DNA of 64,000 bases from contig JAJOZX010006153.1 of the NCBI GenBank assembly GCA_023014485.1, forward strand, positions 1 through 64,000, in the 5' to 3' direction. A program made the position numbers and the translations under genes. The notes under the pieces were generated by a model, which had not been told where the DNA came from, ran no database searches, and worked only from the letters and a program-made list of their open reading frames with translations. Source of the stretch: Bathynomus jamesi (taxonomy: Eukaryota; Arthropoda; Malacostraca; Isopoda; Cirolanidae). Shown here one piece after another: positions 19,849-29,937 of this stretch (its first letter is position 1; the number at the start of each line of letters is the position of its first letter).

Positions 19849-20118
19849 TTACCAAAGATTTAATGTTTTACCCTTCTTATTCAAATCTGTTTTAAAGGAA
19901 TTCAACATAACAGGATCGAGTTGAAAAAGACCTTTGCTTATGTTGAAGTTATTTGAAAGTTGGATAATGGCAGACTCAAGAATATTTCTATTAACAATGT
20001 TGCTTGAATGGAATAAAACTGAAGCATTATTCCAATCAATACAGTGGGCTAACTCTGACAAATGGACAAAAAGGGCACTGGACAACTGTCCTGTTCTAAC
20101 GGAATATTGATGCTGTTT
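19849..20118 (-). pseudogene. PLE-B endonuclease C-terminus
   Basis: Minus-strand frame of about 85 residues beginning at the VRTGQLSSALFVHLSEL stretch that follows the GIY-YIG core. It ends at KTLNLW and a stop at 19849. The upstream part is absent because the two PLE copies are joined here. Confidence 0.85.
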
Positions 20119-21560
20119 TATACCTGCTCTGCCCTACCTTTACGGTCTTATTAAAACCCACAAACCTGGTAACCCTATGCGCCCTATTATTAGCTCGGTG
20201 GGCTCTATTACTTATAAACTCTCCAAATGGCTTGTCAAAGTCTTGTCCCCCATTCTCGGAACTAGTATCTCTGATTCACATGTAAAAAATTCCATGGATC
20301 TTACGGAAAAATTGAATAATGCACGTACTGAAACTAACGATAAATTGATTAGTTTTGATGTTTGTTCATTGTTTACAAAAGTGCCGATTGACGATATGCT
20401 TGACTTTCTCTCCCAAGAATTACATAAGTATGACCTGCCACTACCTTCACACATTGTTTTGGAACTCATTAAGCTTTGCATCAAAGACTGTAAATTCACT
20501 TTCAATAACGAGTATTATCAACAAGTTTTTGGGATGGCTATGGGCAACCCCTTATCGCCCCTCCTCTCCAATATTTATATGGAGTTTTTCGAAATTACCT
20601 ATATTCCGAGAATCCTGGGGGTTGGCATCCCTTGGTTGCGGTACGGCGACGATATTTTGTGTATCTGGCCCATGAATCGTGACCTGGATAGCTTCCTCTT
20701 CAGTTAAATGATCAAGTCCCCTCCATTAAGTTTACTTTAGAAGTTGAGCAAGACAATTCAATCCCATTTTTGGATGTGCGTGTACATAGGGAAAGCCCAG
20801 GTTTTAAGTTTAGTATCTATCGGAAAACGACAAACAATTTGTCCTTCGTACACTTTTACTCGGGACATGATACCCCCACTAAGAAGGCCATATTTTCATC
20901 AATGTTTCTCCGCGCCCTTAGGATCGCCAGTCCGGAATACATCGATGCCGAATTGGAAAAAATCAACGGTATTGGAAGTGATTTGTGTTATCCATCTGCG
21001 TTTATGGAATCTTGTCTCAACAAGGCAAAACGAACTTTCTATCGTGTCAATATTAACACTCGTACTTTGTCAAAAAATATTTTAGTACTTCCATTTTTCC
21101 CGGGCTTTTTAGGCATTGCTAATGTACTTAAACTTTTGGATATTAATGTAGTATTTTCATATAACAATATTGTGAAAAATATCATAGTAAAAAATAGCCC
21201 TACTAATAATTCAGGCATTATCTATAAAATTGGTTGTAAAATGTGATTCCTTTTACATAGGTCAGACGGGAAAGGATTTGCACACACGTATAAAACAGCA
21301 TCAATATTCCGTTAGAACAGGACAGTTGTCCAGTGCCCTTTTTGTCCATTTGTCAGAGTTAGCCACTGTATTGATTGGAATAATGCTTCAGTTTTATTCC
21401 ATTCAAGCAACATTGTTAATAGAAATATTCTTGAGTCTGCCATTATCCAACTTTCAAATAACTTCAACATAAGCAAAGGTCTTTTTCAACTCGATCCTGT
21501 TATGTTGAATTCCTTTAAAACAGATTTAAATAAGAAGGGTAAAACATTAAATCTTTGGTA
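20119..21560 (+). pseudogene. PLE-B reverse transcriptase and GIY-YIG endonuclease
   Basis: Homology begins at LPYLYGLIKTHKPGNPM and runs through DVCSLFTKVPIDDML, FGMAMGNPLSPLLSNIYME and LRYGDDILCIW (catalytic YGDD). After a stop at 20707 it continues with IPFLDVRVHRESPGF, the IASPEYIDAELEKI region, YKIGCK and CDSFYIGQTGKDLHTRI (GIY-YIG), ending at LNLW near 21560. Frameshifts lie near 20697, 21240 and 21360. The N-terminal part seen at 48190-48340 is missing here. Confidence 0.9.
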
Positions 21561-21689
21561 AACTTGTCTTCTACTTTATTAACTTTTAATTTGCATTTTA
21601 TTGTTTTTTATATATCAAAACCTGACCATAGGCAGCAGTGTGTTAAAACCCGGACACAGCTCCAGTATAAATTTGTATTTTTATAATCC

Positions 21690-22155
21690 TGTAGTGAATA
21701 CTCTTATTTTAGTTTCAAGATAAATGTTAATTTTACCGTCTTGAATTTCGGAATAGCTATAAATTCATTTTAAATTAGTTACCCATCATAATTCAATTGT
21801 AAACCACATTAATACTAATTTTATGTATACTGTATTATTTTATTGTATGTAAACATAATTAATTATATATCACAATTGTCAGTTAATTATTTATATTCAA
21901 ATAATTATTTTAAACTAATACCATGTCCATTTTGCAAATAAATAATAGAAATCCAAGGGTTATATTTTCCATCCTTGGTACTGTCGCAGTTTCGCCTAAC
22001 GGACTCAATACGGCTAGTGAGATAATCACTGGTTGGCACTTAACCAGCGGCAGTGCTTATGGCTATCATCCAGGTTAACCTATACCGGATAGATTCGCTA
22101 CGGTCCCAAGCCGTAGCTTGCCTAGGTCCAACGACGACGACGACGAAAACCAACA
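21690..22155 (+). repeat. Left LTR
   Basis: TG...CA ends, A/T-rich, near-identical to 24623-25090. Differences include a GGCTATCATCC/GGCTACATCATCC indel and AGATTCGCT/AGATGCGCT. Confidence 0.93.
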
Positions 22156-22175
22156 ATTGGTGACCCCGGAGTTGG
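22156..22175 (+). promoter_or_regulatory. Putative primer-binding region
   Basis: ATTGGTGACCCCGGAGTT directly after the left LTR; TGGTGACCCC is the position and form expected of a tRNA primer site. The same motif reappears at about 23654-23674 inside the coding region. Confidence 0.65.
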
Positions 22176-22392
22176 ATTCCCCCCTTTTACCCGAACGACT
22201 AGGACTAGACTGTAACGTCGTTCGTGCCCATCACCCCCCCTTCACCCGAGCGACTAGGACCAGACTGTAACGTCGCTCGTGCCCTCTGCCCCTCACCCCT
22301 GCCCGTGCGCTCTGTGCCTGCGCTCGTCTCAACCTCCACTCCTTCGTTGGTAACTTGTCGTCTTGCTTGTACGTCAGCAAGCATAGGAGAAG

Positions 22393-23151
22393 ATGCCTGA
22401 CGACGCTGGTGCCATCTCCCACTTGAGCGTAAAGCTCCCAGTCTTCTGGCCGGGTGATCCATTTATTTGGTTCCACCAAGTGGAATCACAATTCAACTTG
22501 GGAAGGATCACCGCTAGCAGGACAAAATACGATCCTGTTTTGTCCTCTCTACCAGCGAGCATCATCTCTGAAGTCCGTGACGTCATCGTGTCTACTTCCA
22601 CGAGTGAGGACCCATACAACGATCTGAAGTCTGCCATCCTGTGCCGCACCACTGTCTCCGAGCGTGAGAAACTACATCAGTTAATCTCAAAAGAAGAACT
22701 TGGAGACCGTAAGCCCACTCAAATGCTGAGAGCTATGCAGTGCGCTCTAGGCGAACGCGCACAAACCTTCGATAAGGACATCTTTAGACAGTTGTTCTTG
22801 CAGAAACTTCCTCCATCAGCTCAGCGTGTCTTGGCCACTATGGATCCTGCTACTCCAGTTGATAAATTAGCAGAAACTGCCGACAAAGTAGTGGAGATTG
22901 ACACAGCTCCGGTCAACAACGTGAACACACAATCGGAACTGGAGTTGAAAGTGGAAGAGTTAAGTCAACAACTCAACCACGTTTGTTCTCTGCTACAAAA
23001 TCAACGGCAAAGAACCATTCTCGGTCAAGATTTACGAAGAGGCATCGTTCGAGTTCCGGGAAGATCTGCTTCTACCACTAAATTTGGAAAAAGGCTAGGA
23101 AGTGCATCTCCCTTGCAATTTTTCGTCGGAAAACCCAGCAGCGAGTCCTAA
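22393..23151 (+). CDS. Gypsy gag protein
   Basis: 252 codons from ATG at 22393. FWPGDPFIWFHQVESQF near residue 20 is the standard start of the capsid domain in arthropod Gypsy gag proteins. It is followed by VLSSLPASIISEV, LCRTTVSEREKLHQLI, PTQMLRAM and LFLQKLPPSAQRVLA. A short helical stretch (LELKVEELSQQLNHV) and a basic tail end it; I see no CCHC zinc knuckle. The stop TAA overlaps an ATG (TAATG) that opens the protease frame, suggesting reinitiation or a frameshift strategy. No breaks are visible, so gag may still be made. Confidence 0.88.
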   Translation: MPDDAGAISHLSVKLPVFWPGDPFIWFHQVESQFNLGRITASRTKYDPVLSSLPASIISEVRDVIVSTSTSEDPYNDLKSAILCRTTVSEREKLHQLISKEELGDRKPTQMLRAMQCALGERAQTFDKDIFRQLFLQKLPPSAQRVLATMDPATPVDKLAETADKVVEIDTAPVNNVNTQSELELKVEELSQQLNHVCSLLQNQRQRTILGQDLRRGIVRVPGRSASTTKFGKRLGSASPLQFFVGKPSSES

Positions 23152-24599
23152 TGGCGTCTAGTACTCGCACTGCCAACCTGTTATTCATAAAGGACAGGAA
23201 CTCTGGTGTCAATTTCTTGGTCGATACCGGAGCGTCAGTCAGTGTATTCCCTCAAAAAATCTGGTCATACGCACTCGGAATCTCCGCCTCTATACGCTGC
23301 TAACGGTTCACGCATACCCACGTACGGTCCTCAGTCGCGTGAACTAAACTTGGGCCTTCACCGATCCTTCAAGTGGATTTTCATCTGTGCTCAAGTGCAG
23401 CATCCCATAATCGGCGCTGACTTCCTCCAGCATTTCAAACTCCTGGTGGATCTTGACAAGCGACGCTTATGCGACCAGGCCACACTGCTTTCTGTTCTTG
23501 CCAAACAAGTTGCCCTTCCGGACGCCTCGAACTCTGCACTTTCCCTCGTTCCCCCTAATTCCATGTACCAGTGCCTTTTCCAGCGATATCCAGGAATTCT
23601 TCAACCGATGCAGATGGGTGATACCATTAAGCACACCATTACCCATCACATTACAACAATTGGTGACCCCGGAGCGTGCCTTGCCTGCCAGCGTGCCAAA
23701 GTCCAAAGGCACACCAGGTCCCCCTTTGACGCATTTCCGCCCCCATCCCAGCGATTTGAGGTAATTCATGTAGACATTGTTGGCCCTCTTCCAGTGATTC
23801 AAGGCCAACGTTATCTGCTCACCTGTCTCGACCGCTTTCCAGATGGCCTGAAGCCATCCCACTTCCTGATATCCAAGCGGACACTGTTGCAAGAGCCTTT
23901 CTTCATGGATGGGTATCAAGATTTGGATTGCTGACAAAAGTCATCACTGACCAAGGTCGCCAATTTGAGTCTTCGCTTTGGAAGAAGTTTACCAGCTTGT
24001 TGGGTACAGTACATGCGCATACCTGTGCGTATCATCCGCAAGCTAACGGCCTCGTCGAACGCTTCCATCGCCAGCTGAAGTCATCCCTTATGTGTCACGA
24101 AGACTCCCATTGGATGGATAAGCTTCCACTCGTGTTGCTTGGTATTCGCTCTGCATTTAAGAGTGATCTGAAGACTACAGCGGCTGAACTAGTCTATGGA
24201 ACAACACTGCGGCTACCAAGTGGCTACTTCACTGCAGGGGATAAGTCATGTGATCCTACGGAATTCGCTCAAACACTTTCCTCTCACATGCAGTCACTTC
24301 AGCCTGTTCCCCCTCGATTGACTAGCCAACAGAACATCTTTGTTTCCCCAGCCCTCCAATCTTGCACCCACGTTTTCGTTCGTGTACCTGTCCCAAAACG
24401 GCCTCTCCAATGTCCATATGACGGGCCCTATGAAGTTCTCCGACGTACGCGCAAATCATTTCTCATCCAGCGCGGTTCCAAGGTCGACAAGGTTTCTATC
24501 GATCGTCTTAAGCCTGCGTTTTTGGAATCAACCTTAAGCGAGGTACATGTAGCTACCAAAAAGGTCCAGGGGAAATCTGTGTCGTTCGGAACTCTCTGA
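23151..24599 (+). pseudogene. Gypsy pol: protease and integrase, RT deleted
   Basis: Starts at the ATG overlapping the gag stop. The protease shows NFLVDTGASVSVFPQ (catalytic DTG) and a later IIGADFLQHF. A one-base shift lies near 23265. At about 23650 the sequence passes directly from HTITHHITT into CLACQRAKVQRHT of the integrase zinc-binding region, so reverse transcriptase and RNase H are missing. Integrase follows with FEVIHVDIVGPLP (first D) and, after shifts near 23838 and 23930, VITDQGRQFES (second D) and HPQANGLVERFHRQLK (the E). A chromodomain-less C-terminus ends at 24599. This copy cannot copy itself. Confidence 0.9.
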
Positions 24600-24622
24600 A
24601 CTTCCTCTCTGGTGGGGGAGTG

Positions 24623-25090
24623 TGTAGTGAATACTCTTATTTTAGTTTCAAGATAAATGTTAATTTTACCGTCTTGAATTTCGGAATAGCTATAAATTCA
24701 TTTTAAATTAGTTACCCATCATAATTCAATTGTAAACCACATTAATACTAATTTTATGTATACTGTATTATTTTATTGTATGTAAACATAATTAATTATA
24801 TATCACAATTGTCAGTTAATTATTTATATTCAAATAATTATTTTAATCTAATACCATGTCCATTTTGCAAATAAATAATAGAAATCCAAGGGTTATATTT
24901 TCCATCCTTGGTACTGTCGCAGTTTCGCCTAACGGACTCAATACGGCTAGTGAGATAATCACTGGTTGGCACTTAACCAGCGGCAGTGCTTATGGCTACA
25001 TCATCCAGGTTAACCTATACCGGATAGATGCGCTACGGTCCCAAGCCGTAGCTTGCCTAGGTCCAACGACGACGACGACGAAAACCAACA
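24623..25090 (+). repeat. Right LTR
   Basis: Near-identical to 21690-22155 and followed by the target duplication ATCC. Confidence 0.93.
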
Positions 25091-25351
25091 ATCCATTTGA
25101 TCTTGTGCTAAAAATCGATTAACTTTTAATTTGCATTTTATTTATTTATTTTTTTTTTTTATATATATCGAAACCTGACCATAGGCAGCATTGTGTTAAA
25201 ACCCGGCAGAGTTCCAGTATAATTTTGTATTTTTATAATCCATTTGATCTTGTGCTAAAAATTGATTTTTCCTTACAAATCTGTACGCCTCACTGGTAAT
25301 CCTTTAAGGTTTTAATTTTTATTTTTATTATTTTTACTTCTCTGTTTATTG

Positions 25352-25384
<33 letters not shown>

Positions 25385-25401
25385 TTGTATATATAGATAT
25401 G

Positions 25402-25448
<47 letters not shown>

Positions 25449-25526
25449 ATGTATGTTATTTATTTTTTTTTTTTTTTTTTCTGTAACCTATATATAGGCT
25501 TAACCTTTTTATGTACTTCAGTGTTC

Positions 25527-25561
25527 CTGAGGATGTCATTAGACGAAAGCGCTTGAGCACC
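25527..25561 (+). ncRNA. Hammerhead-like motif at the PLE-B 3' end
   Basis: CTGAGGA, then U, a GUC-AUUA-GAC hairpin and GAAAGCGC resembles the hammerhead ribozyme core (CUGANGA, stem II, GAAA), with one extra U before stem II. The same block ends PLE-B copies near 19245 (-), 39340 (+, partial), 39468 (+), 43229 (-), 43235 (+), 46590 (-) and 50170 (+). Hammerhead motifs are known at PLE ends; self-cleavage of this version is not shown. Confidence 0.45.
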
Positions 25562-25654
25562 ATTTTGTGTTTCCTTTCCTTCGTGGTTTTATTCATCATA
25601 AATATTTTTCACGTGTTACCTTCGTGAAATAATTTTCATATATATATATGTGTA

Positions 25655-27016
25655 CGGGGCTCCAATAAACCTTAGCCCCCCTCGCCCATGGCCTAAACCA
25701 TTAGAGGTACAGTAAAACTAAACATACCTTACAAAAGGAAATTTAATCCTGCATTTAATGAGAAACAATTAAAACTTGGCGTTCCCGCCATTGGCTTCCA
25801 AGACAGCCTGAATTCGCTTTGGGTAGTTTGCCAAAAGTGACGTGAATAGATCTTGATCGTTAAGCAAATTTGCTAAAACAGTTTCAATGTTTTGCGTCAT
25901 TGTATCCTTCGAAAATCGATTTGCTGCAGGTTCTTGAAACAAGAGACATTCAACCTTGTCCTTTATAACTGATCCAATGTGTTCACAGACGTTCAGGTCA
26001 GGAGAATTTCCTGGTCATTCTTCATTGCCAAAGAAATCGATCTCATGGTTCCGCAAGCAACAACTGTTGAGTGGCTTATGCCTTAAAGCAGGGGCCTTAT
26101 CTTGCAGAAGTGTGACCTGATCGACATCCATAACATTGTTTGATTTTCTTAGAAAAGGAATGACATGCTGGGATAGAATAATATCTCGAAAATACTGTCC
26201 ATCCCAATTCTGACCATTTGGCTTCAGCCCCCACATGAGCTTCTTTGCAGTGAACAAAACAAACACACCAACGCAGTCTAGACTTTTTAATAATTCGCGA
26301 TAATGTTCATTGTCATCGATTTCATCTGGTGTTATGGCCCACACTCGATCATTTTGGTAGTTAGGCCGACGTGTTACGTAAACAAAAAATTCATCGGAGA
26401 CAGCTAAATTCATGAAATCATCCACATCCCAATCTTCAAGATAATGGGCAAACCACATTCTGTCATCGATGTTAAGTTGAGTTTTTCTTGGCTTTGGAAG
26501 TTCATGCCAAGGCTTTAAACCTTGCCTATGACGGTACAGTCGAATGATCTCACCACTAACGATCTTTCCTCTCAACACTTCGATCTCTCTCGAAAGTTTA
26601 TCACAGCTGTTTTTCCGCTTTCAATGATGTCCTTTGTTTCCTGAGAGAGTGGCAAATTTGGGCGCCCAGATTTGGTTGTATCCATTTCACATTCATCCAA
26701 AGTTTTATTCCAATTTCTTTTGACGAAGTCCTCACTTCTTCGCAACTTTTTGGCAACCCATGAACGTGTTATAAAGGTGGCTCCAGCATCACGAGCTTCC
26801 CAAAATGTTATTGCTCGTATGCGATCTATCACACGTTGCCTCTCCGAATCACCAATTAATTGACAAGCCATTATATTATCACTTTATCAGCTAGAGTAAT
26901 TTTAGTACCTGCAATAAATAAAGAATTTTATATATTTTTATAATCACTAAAAACTATTTCGATATAAGTAAACATGTAAGCTGCAAATGGGGGGACTAAG
27001 GTTTTTTGGAACCCCT
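25655..27016 (-). mobile_element. Tc1/mariner-superfamily element, nearly full length
   Basis: TIRs CGGGGCTCCAATAAACCTTAG and the inverse of AGGGGTTCCAAAAAACCTTAG bound 1362 bp, with TA at 25653-25654 and 27017-27018. One transposase gene on the minus strand fills it. Confidence 0.9.
25769..26871 (-). pseudogene. Tc1/mariner transposase with 38 residues between the last D and E
   Basis: ATG at 26871, MACQLIGDSERQRV, then WVAKKLRRSEDFVKRNWNK (helix-turn-helix) and SGRPNLPLSQETKDI. A frame change lies near 26575. It continues with the first catalytic aspartate in LAVSDEFFVYVTRR, the second in VTLLQDKAPALR, an in-frame stop, and SPDLNVCEHIGSV with the glutamate, ending EANGGNAKF and TAA at 25769. 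I count 38 residues between second D and E (including the stop position). Only one frameshift and one stop separate it from an open gene, so it is a fairly young copy. Confidence 0.88.
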
Positions 27017-27018
27017 TA

Positions 27019-27062
27019 TGTATGTATATGTATATATATGTATGTATATATATGTATATATT

Positions 27063-27097
<35 letters not shown>

Positions 27098-27098
27098 G
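27019..27098. repeat. (TATG)n/(TA)n microsatellite
   Basis: Mixed TA, TATG and TG units between two TIR transposons. Confidence 0.9.
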
Positions 27099-27102
27099 TC
27101 TT

Positions 27103-28103
27103 GTGAAAATTAATTGAAACGTTGTCCATATTTCTTTAAATTGAGACATTTCAATTTTTTTCTTTTTTAGGTAACTTTTTTTATGATGGAGTGGTGCAAC
27201 AATTGTTTGCACGTGTTCTTTACGCAAATATTAAATCACAAATTGACTCTTTGTAATGAGTGTCGCCTAAGACAGCAACGAGGGTGGACGTGTTTCAGTT
27301 TGTGTCAGATTGTGAATTCTTTAACTTTTAACATAACAATGGATATTACGCCCAGAAAACGTTCTCCGACTGTAACTTTATCGGAATACACTCCAATAAT
27401 GCTTAGAAAAATTGCAAAACAATGTGAGGTTAGCGTGGCAAGTGTTAGCCGAATTGTGAAAGCCAACTGAGAAACTGGATCTTTTTCTCCTAGATGGGAA
27501 GACAAATGTGGCCGAAAACGTAAGACAACAAAGAGAGATGACAGAATTTTGTTACAAAAAGTCTAAAAAACCCTAAACTTACTAGTGATGAACTGCAAAA
27601 GGAATCGTCAGCTGCTGGAATTAACGTTTGTTCCAGTACTGTGAGACATCTTCTTTTGGAAGCTGGACGCCCCGCAAGAAAGCCTCTTTGTAAACAACTT
27701 CTTACGAATGCAATGAAAAAGAAACGTGTTTCTTGGGCTAAACAATACCGGCACTGGACAAAGGAGCAATGGAGAACCGTCATGTTCACTGATGAATCGC
27801 ATTTTGAAGTCCAGGGCCACATTGAATAACACGTCAAACATCCCGAAAAGGTTATGTTTTGGGTTTTTTTTTCCGGACCTCTAAGACTTTTGCCAATTAC
27901 AGGAGTGATGACTTCTGAAAAGTACGTGGATATAATTCATACAAAAGTGGCTCCCGACCTCATGGTGAAGGTGTATTCCAGCATGACCTTGACCCTTGTC
28001 ATACATCAAAGAAATCAATGAAAGCATTGCAAGATGAGAATATTCAAGTACTCAAATGGCCAGGGAACTCACCGGATTTAAATCCAGTAGAAAACCTGTA
28101 AAT
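27103..28103 (+). mobile_element. Tc1-like element, 3' part missing
   Basis: Left terminal sequence TTGTGAAAATTAATTGAAAC matches the ends at 33766-33785 and 33843-33862. The transposase runs to VENL and is then cut by LINE-A sequence at about 28104. The missing C-terminal end and right TIR of the same family appear at 33610-33785, so one Tc1 copy may have been split by the LINEs in between. Confidence 0.75.
27339..28100 (+). pseudogene. Tc1-like DD34E transposase
   Basis: ATG at 27339: MDITPRKRSPTVTLSEYTP, helix-turn-helix stretch IAKQCEVSVASVSRIVKAN, a stop at 27468, then GRKRKTTKRDDRILL, SSTVRHLLLEAGRPARKPL and the first catalytic site VMFTDESHFEVQG. After shifts near 27826 and 27960 come DLDPCHTSK (second site) and WPGNSPDLNPVENL (third, glutamate). 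The second catalytic box is HDLDP where DNAP is usual; its aspartate is kept. Several stops and shifts show it is dead. Confidence 0.87.
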
Positions 28104-28838
28104 CCAGGAAGATCTGAATAAAATCGTTGATTGGTCAGTCACATGGCAAATGAGATTTAACGTCAATATTGCAAAATTTTACATATAGGTTCGCGTAACG
28201 GTAATTTTGCGTACAGTATTCAAGGAAGGAGTTGGCAAGAAGCGTAGAACAGGAAAAAGATTTAGGAGTCGTCACTGGTGATTTAAAAGTGGCAAAACAA
28301 AGTACAGCAGCGGTCAATAAGGCGAACAAGGTGCTAGGTTTTATAGCTAGGAATTTTGAGTACAGATCGCGCGATATTATTATTCCTCTTTATAAATCAT
28401 TAGTTAGATCGCATTTGTAGTACGCGATCCAATTTCGGAATCCGCATATGCGCAAAGATATATATAAAATCGAAAGAGTTCAAAAACGAACAACTAAGAC
28501 GATTCCGTCGCTTAGGTCGAAGTCGTACGAGGATAGGCTTAAGGAGTTAAAATTGATTACACTCGAGACTAGGAGGCTAAGGGGCTAAGGAGTGATCTAA
28601 TCCAGTTTTTTAAAATTATGAATGGGTTCGATAACGTAAATAGAGATAGCTCTTTCGAAATATCACAATATAATAGAACAAGAAATAACGGGTCTTAGTT
28701 AACAAGTAGAAGGTTCGAGACAGCAGTTGCCAAAAACTTTTTTACGCATAGAATAGTAAGTGTGTGGAACAGTTTGCCGGTAGAAGTAATTAGTAGCACG
28801 TCTATAAACATGTTTAAAAATCGATTAGATGCATATGT
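28104..28838 (+). pseudogene. LINE-A copy 2, 3'-coding fragment
   Basis: Starts IQEDLNKIVDWSVTWQMRF (after the FADD box) and continues through DLGVVTGDLKVAKQSTAA, YKSLVRSHL, WNSLPVEVISSTSINMF to KNRLDAY, where LINE-B sequence begins. No 3' UTR remains. Stops and shifts near 28190, 28260, 28419 and 28700 make it a fossil. It lies directly against the broken Tc1 gene. Confidence 0.85.
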
Positions 28839-28839
28839 T

Positions 28840-29937
28840 CTACAGAAGCTAAGGCTAACAAAGACCCTAAGATCCACTCTAAGGTTAGCACGAGAGAAAG
28901 GAAAGAGTAGGGGGTTAAGAGAAGAGAATAAGGGGTTAAGTAAGTAGCAACACCTATCACTCGTGGGTTAACATTCATTCAGAAAAGGAGAAAAAAGACA
29001 CCGTCATCATCCGCTGGCCACTGCCGACAAGTCAGAAAAATAGTCGGAGAGAATAGGAAAGATTGCAGAACGGTCCTCTACTCCATAGGGAGGTAGAGCC
29101 CACTCTGCCGGAAAAAGATGAAAAGAAGTAAAATAAGAACGCTTACGAACCATGCAATACATTCTTAACTCGAGAAAAACACATTCTTAACTCAAAGCAA
29201 CACATTCTTCCAGCTGTTGCAGACCGATCCTCCACTCCATAGGGAGATAGAGGATGCAGCCCACTATGCTGGAAAGGCGTGAAAGATGAAAAGAAGTAAA
29301 ATAAGAAAGCATTACAACATATTCTTAACTCAAACACTATCATACCATGCAAACTACAGACATGCAATAAAGACAGTTACAGACATGCAATAAGGGAGAG
29401 AAGAAAACAAAGTATAAAGAATAACAAAAAAGTGGGTTAATTTACTCAAAAAGCTACAACTAAGTTCGTGTTAGTCTAATTTTTTTTCTGGCATGTCACA
29501 AGCTGGCATTAGACGTCAACAGACTCATCCCCGATTACGACCACAAGAGCTCCTGTTACCAATTGTTTTATTATTTTAAACAAGTTAATATTTTTAAAAT
29601 GCCTATCTAGACGGTTTTTAAACACATTAACGCTGGTAAAGTTCACGACGGGCGCTGGAAGATTATTCCATTTTCCAATTACTTTAAATGTAAAGAAGTT
29701 TTTAGCGATATTAGTAATGAAACGTCTGCCACGCAACTTAACCCTTTAACGCCGGAATTGTTTGTAGGGTTAAGTTATGAATGCGTGTATTTGAAAGGTT
29801 AACAATATGTAGCGGTCGTCCTTTTAGGGTTAAATCCGTTATTACGAGTATTGCAATTATCGAAAGTGATCCTAAACTCTCGCCTACTTCTAAACCTTCG
29901 ACTATATTTTCGCCGTTAATGTTGTACAGATCTCCAG
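28840..29937 (-). mobile_element. LINE-B copy 1, rearranged 3' part
   Basis: Matches the 3' UTR of LINE-B copy 2 (29938-30420) and its C-terminus: RRFITNIAKNFF and VNVFKNRLDRHF at 29560-29730. It then jumps at about 29870 to sequence matching 32670-32705 (ENIVEGLEVGES). So about 2 kb of reverse transcriptase is deleted. The 3' UTR has an extra partial duplication (CCTCTACTCCATAGGGAG at 29072 and a relative at 29229). Confidence 0.8.
29742..29829. mobile_element. 88 bp TTAA-flanked MITE
   Basis: CCCTTTAACGCCGG...CCTTTTAGGG lies between TTAA at 29738-29741 and TTAA at 29830-29833. The paralogous site at about 30660 reads GCAACTTAAATCCG with one TTAA, so this is an insertion with a TTAA duplication. 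piggyBac-like ends (CCCT...AGGG) fit; Kolobok also uses TTAA. Confidence 0.85.

Larger units (their letters stand above)
21690..25090 (+). mobile_element. Gypsy-type LTR retrotransposon lacking RT/RNase H
   Basis: Two LTRs of 466 and 468 bp begin TGTAGTGAATAC and end CCAACA. The 4 bp target duplication ATCC lies at 21686-21689 and 25091-25094. A GGTGGGGGAGTG polypurine tract precedes the right LTR, and ATTGGTGACCCC follows the left. Coding order is gag, protease, integrase; the reverse transcriptase and RNase H region is gone. The LTRs differ at only about 4-6 positions, so the insertion is young. It sits inside the PLE-B 3' UTR. Confidence 0.93.
19211..25640. mobile_element. PLE-B inverted pair, copy 1, split by a Gypsy element
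   Basis: Left arm (minus orientation) 19211-20118: 3' end, 3' UTR and end of the endonuclease. Right arm (plus) 20119-21689 and 25091-25640: most of the reverse transcriptase, endonuclease, 3' UTR and 3' end. Both arms carry the same tandem duplication in the 3' UTR. Both outer ends carry the terminal motif CTGAGGATGTC..GACGAAAGCGC. The arms meet head to head at about 20118. Confidence 0.85.

Noticed and set aside
22205..22652. Minus-strand frames of 82-92 codons
   Set aside because: Antisense to the Gypsy leader and gag start.
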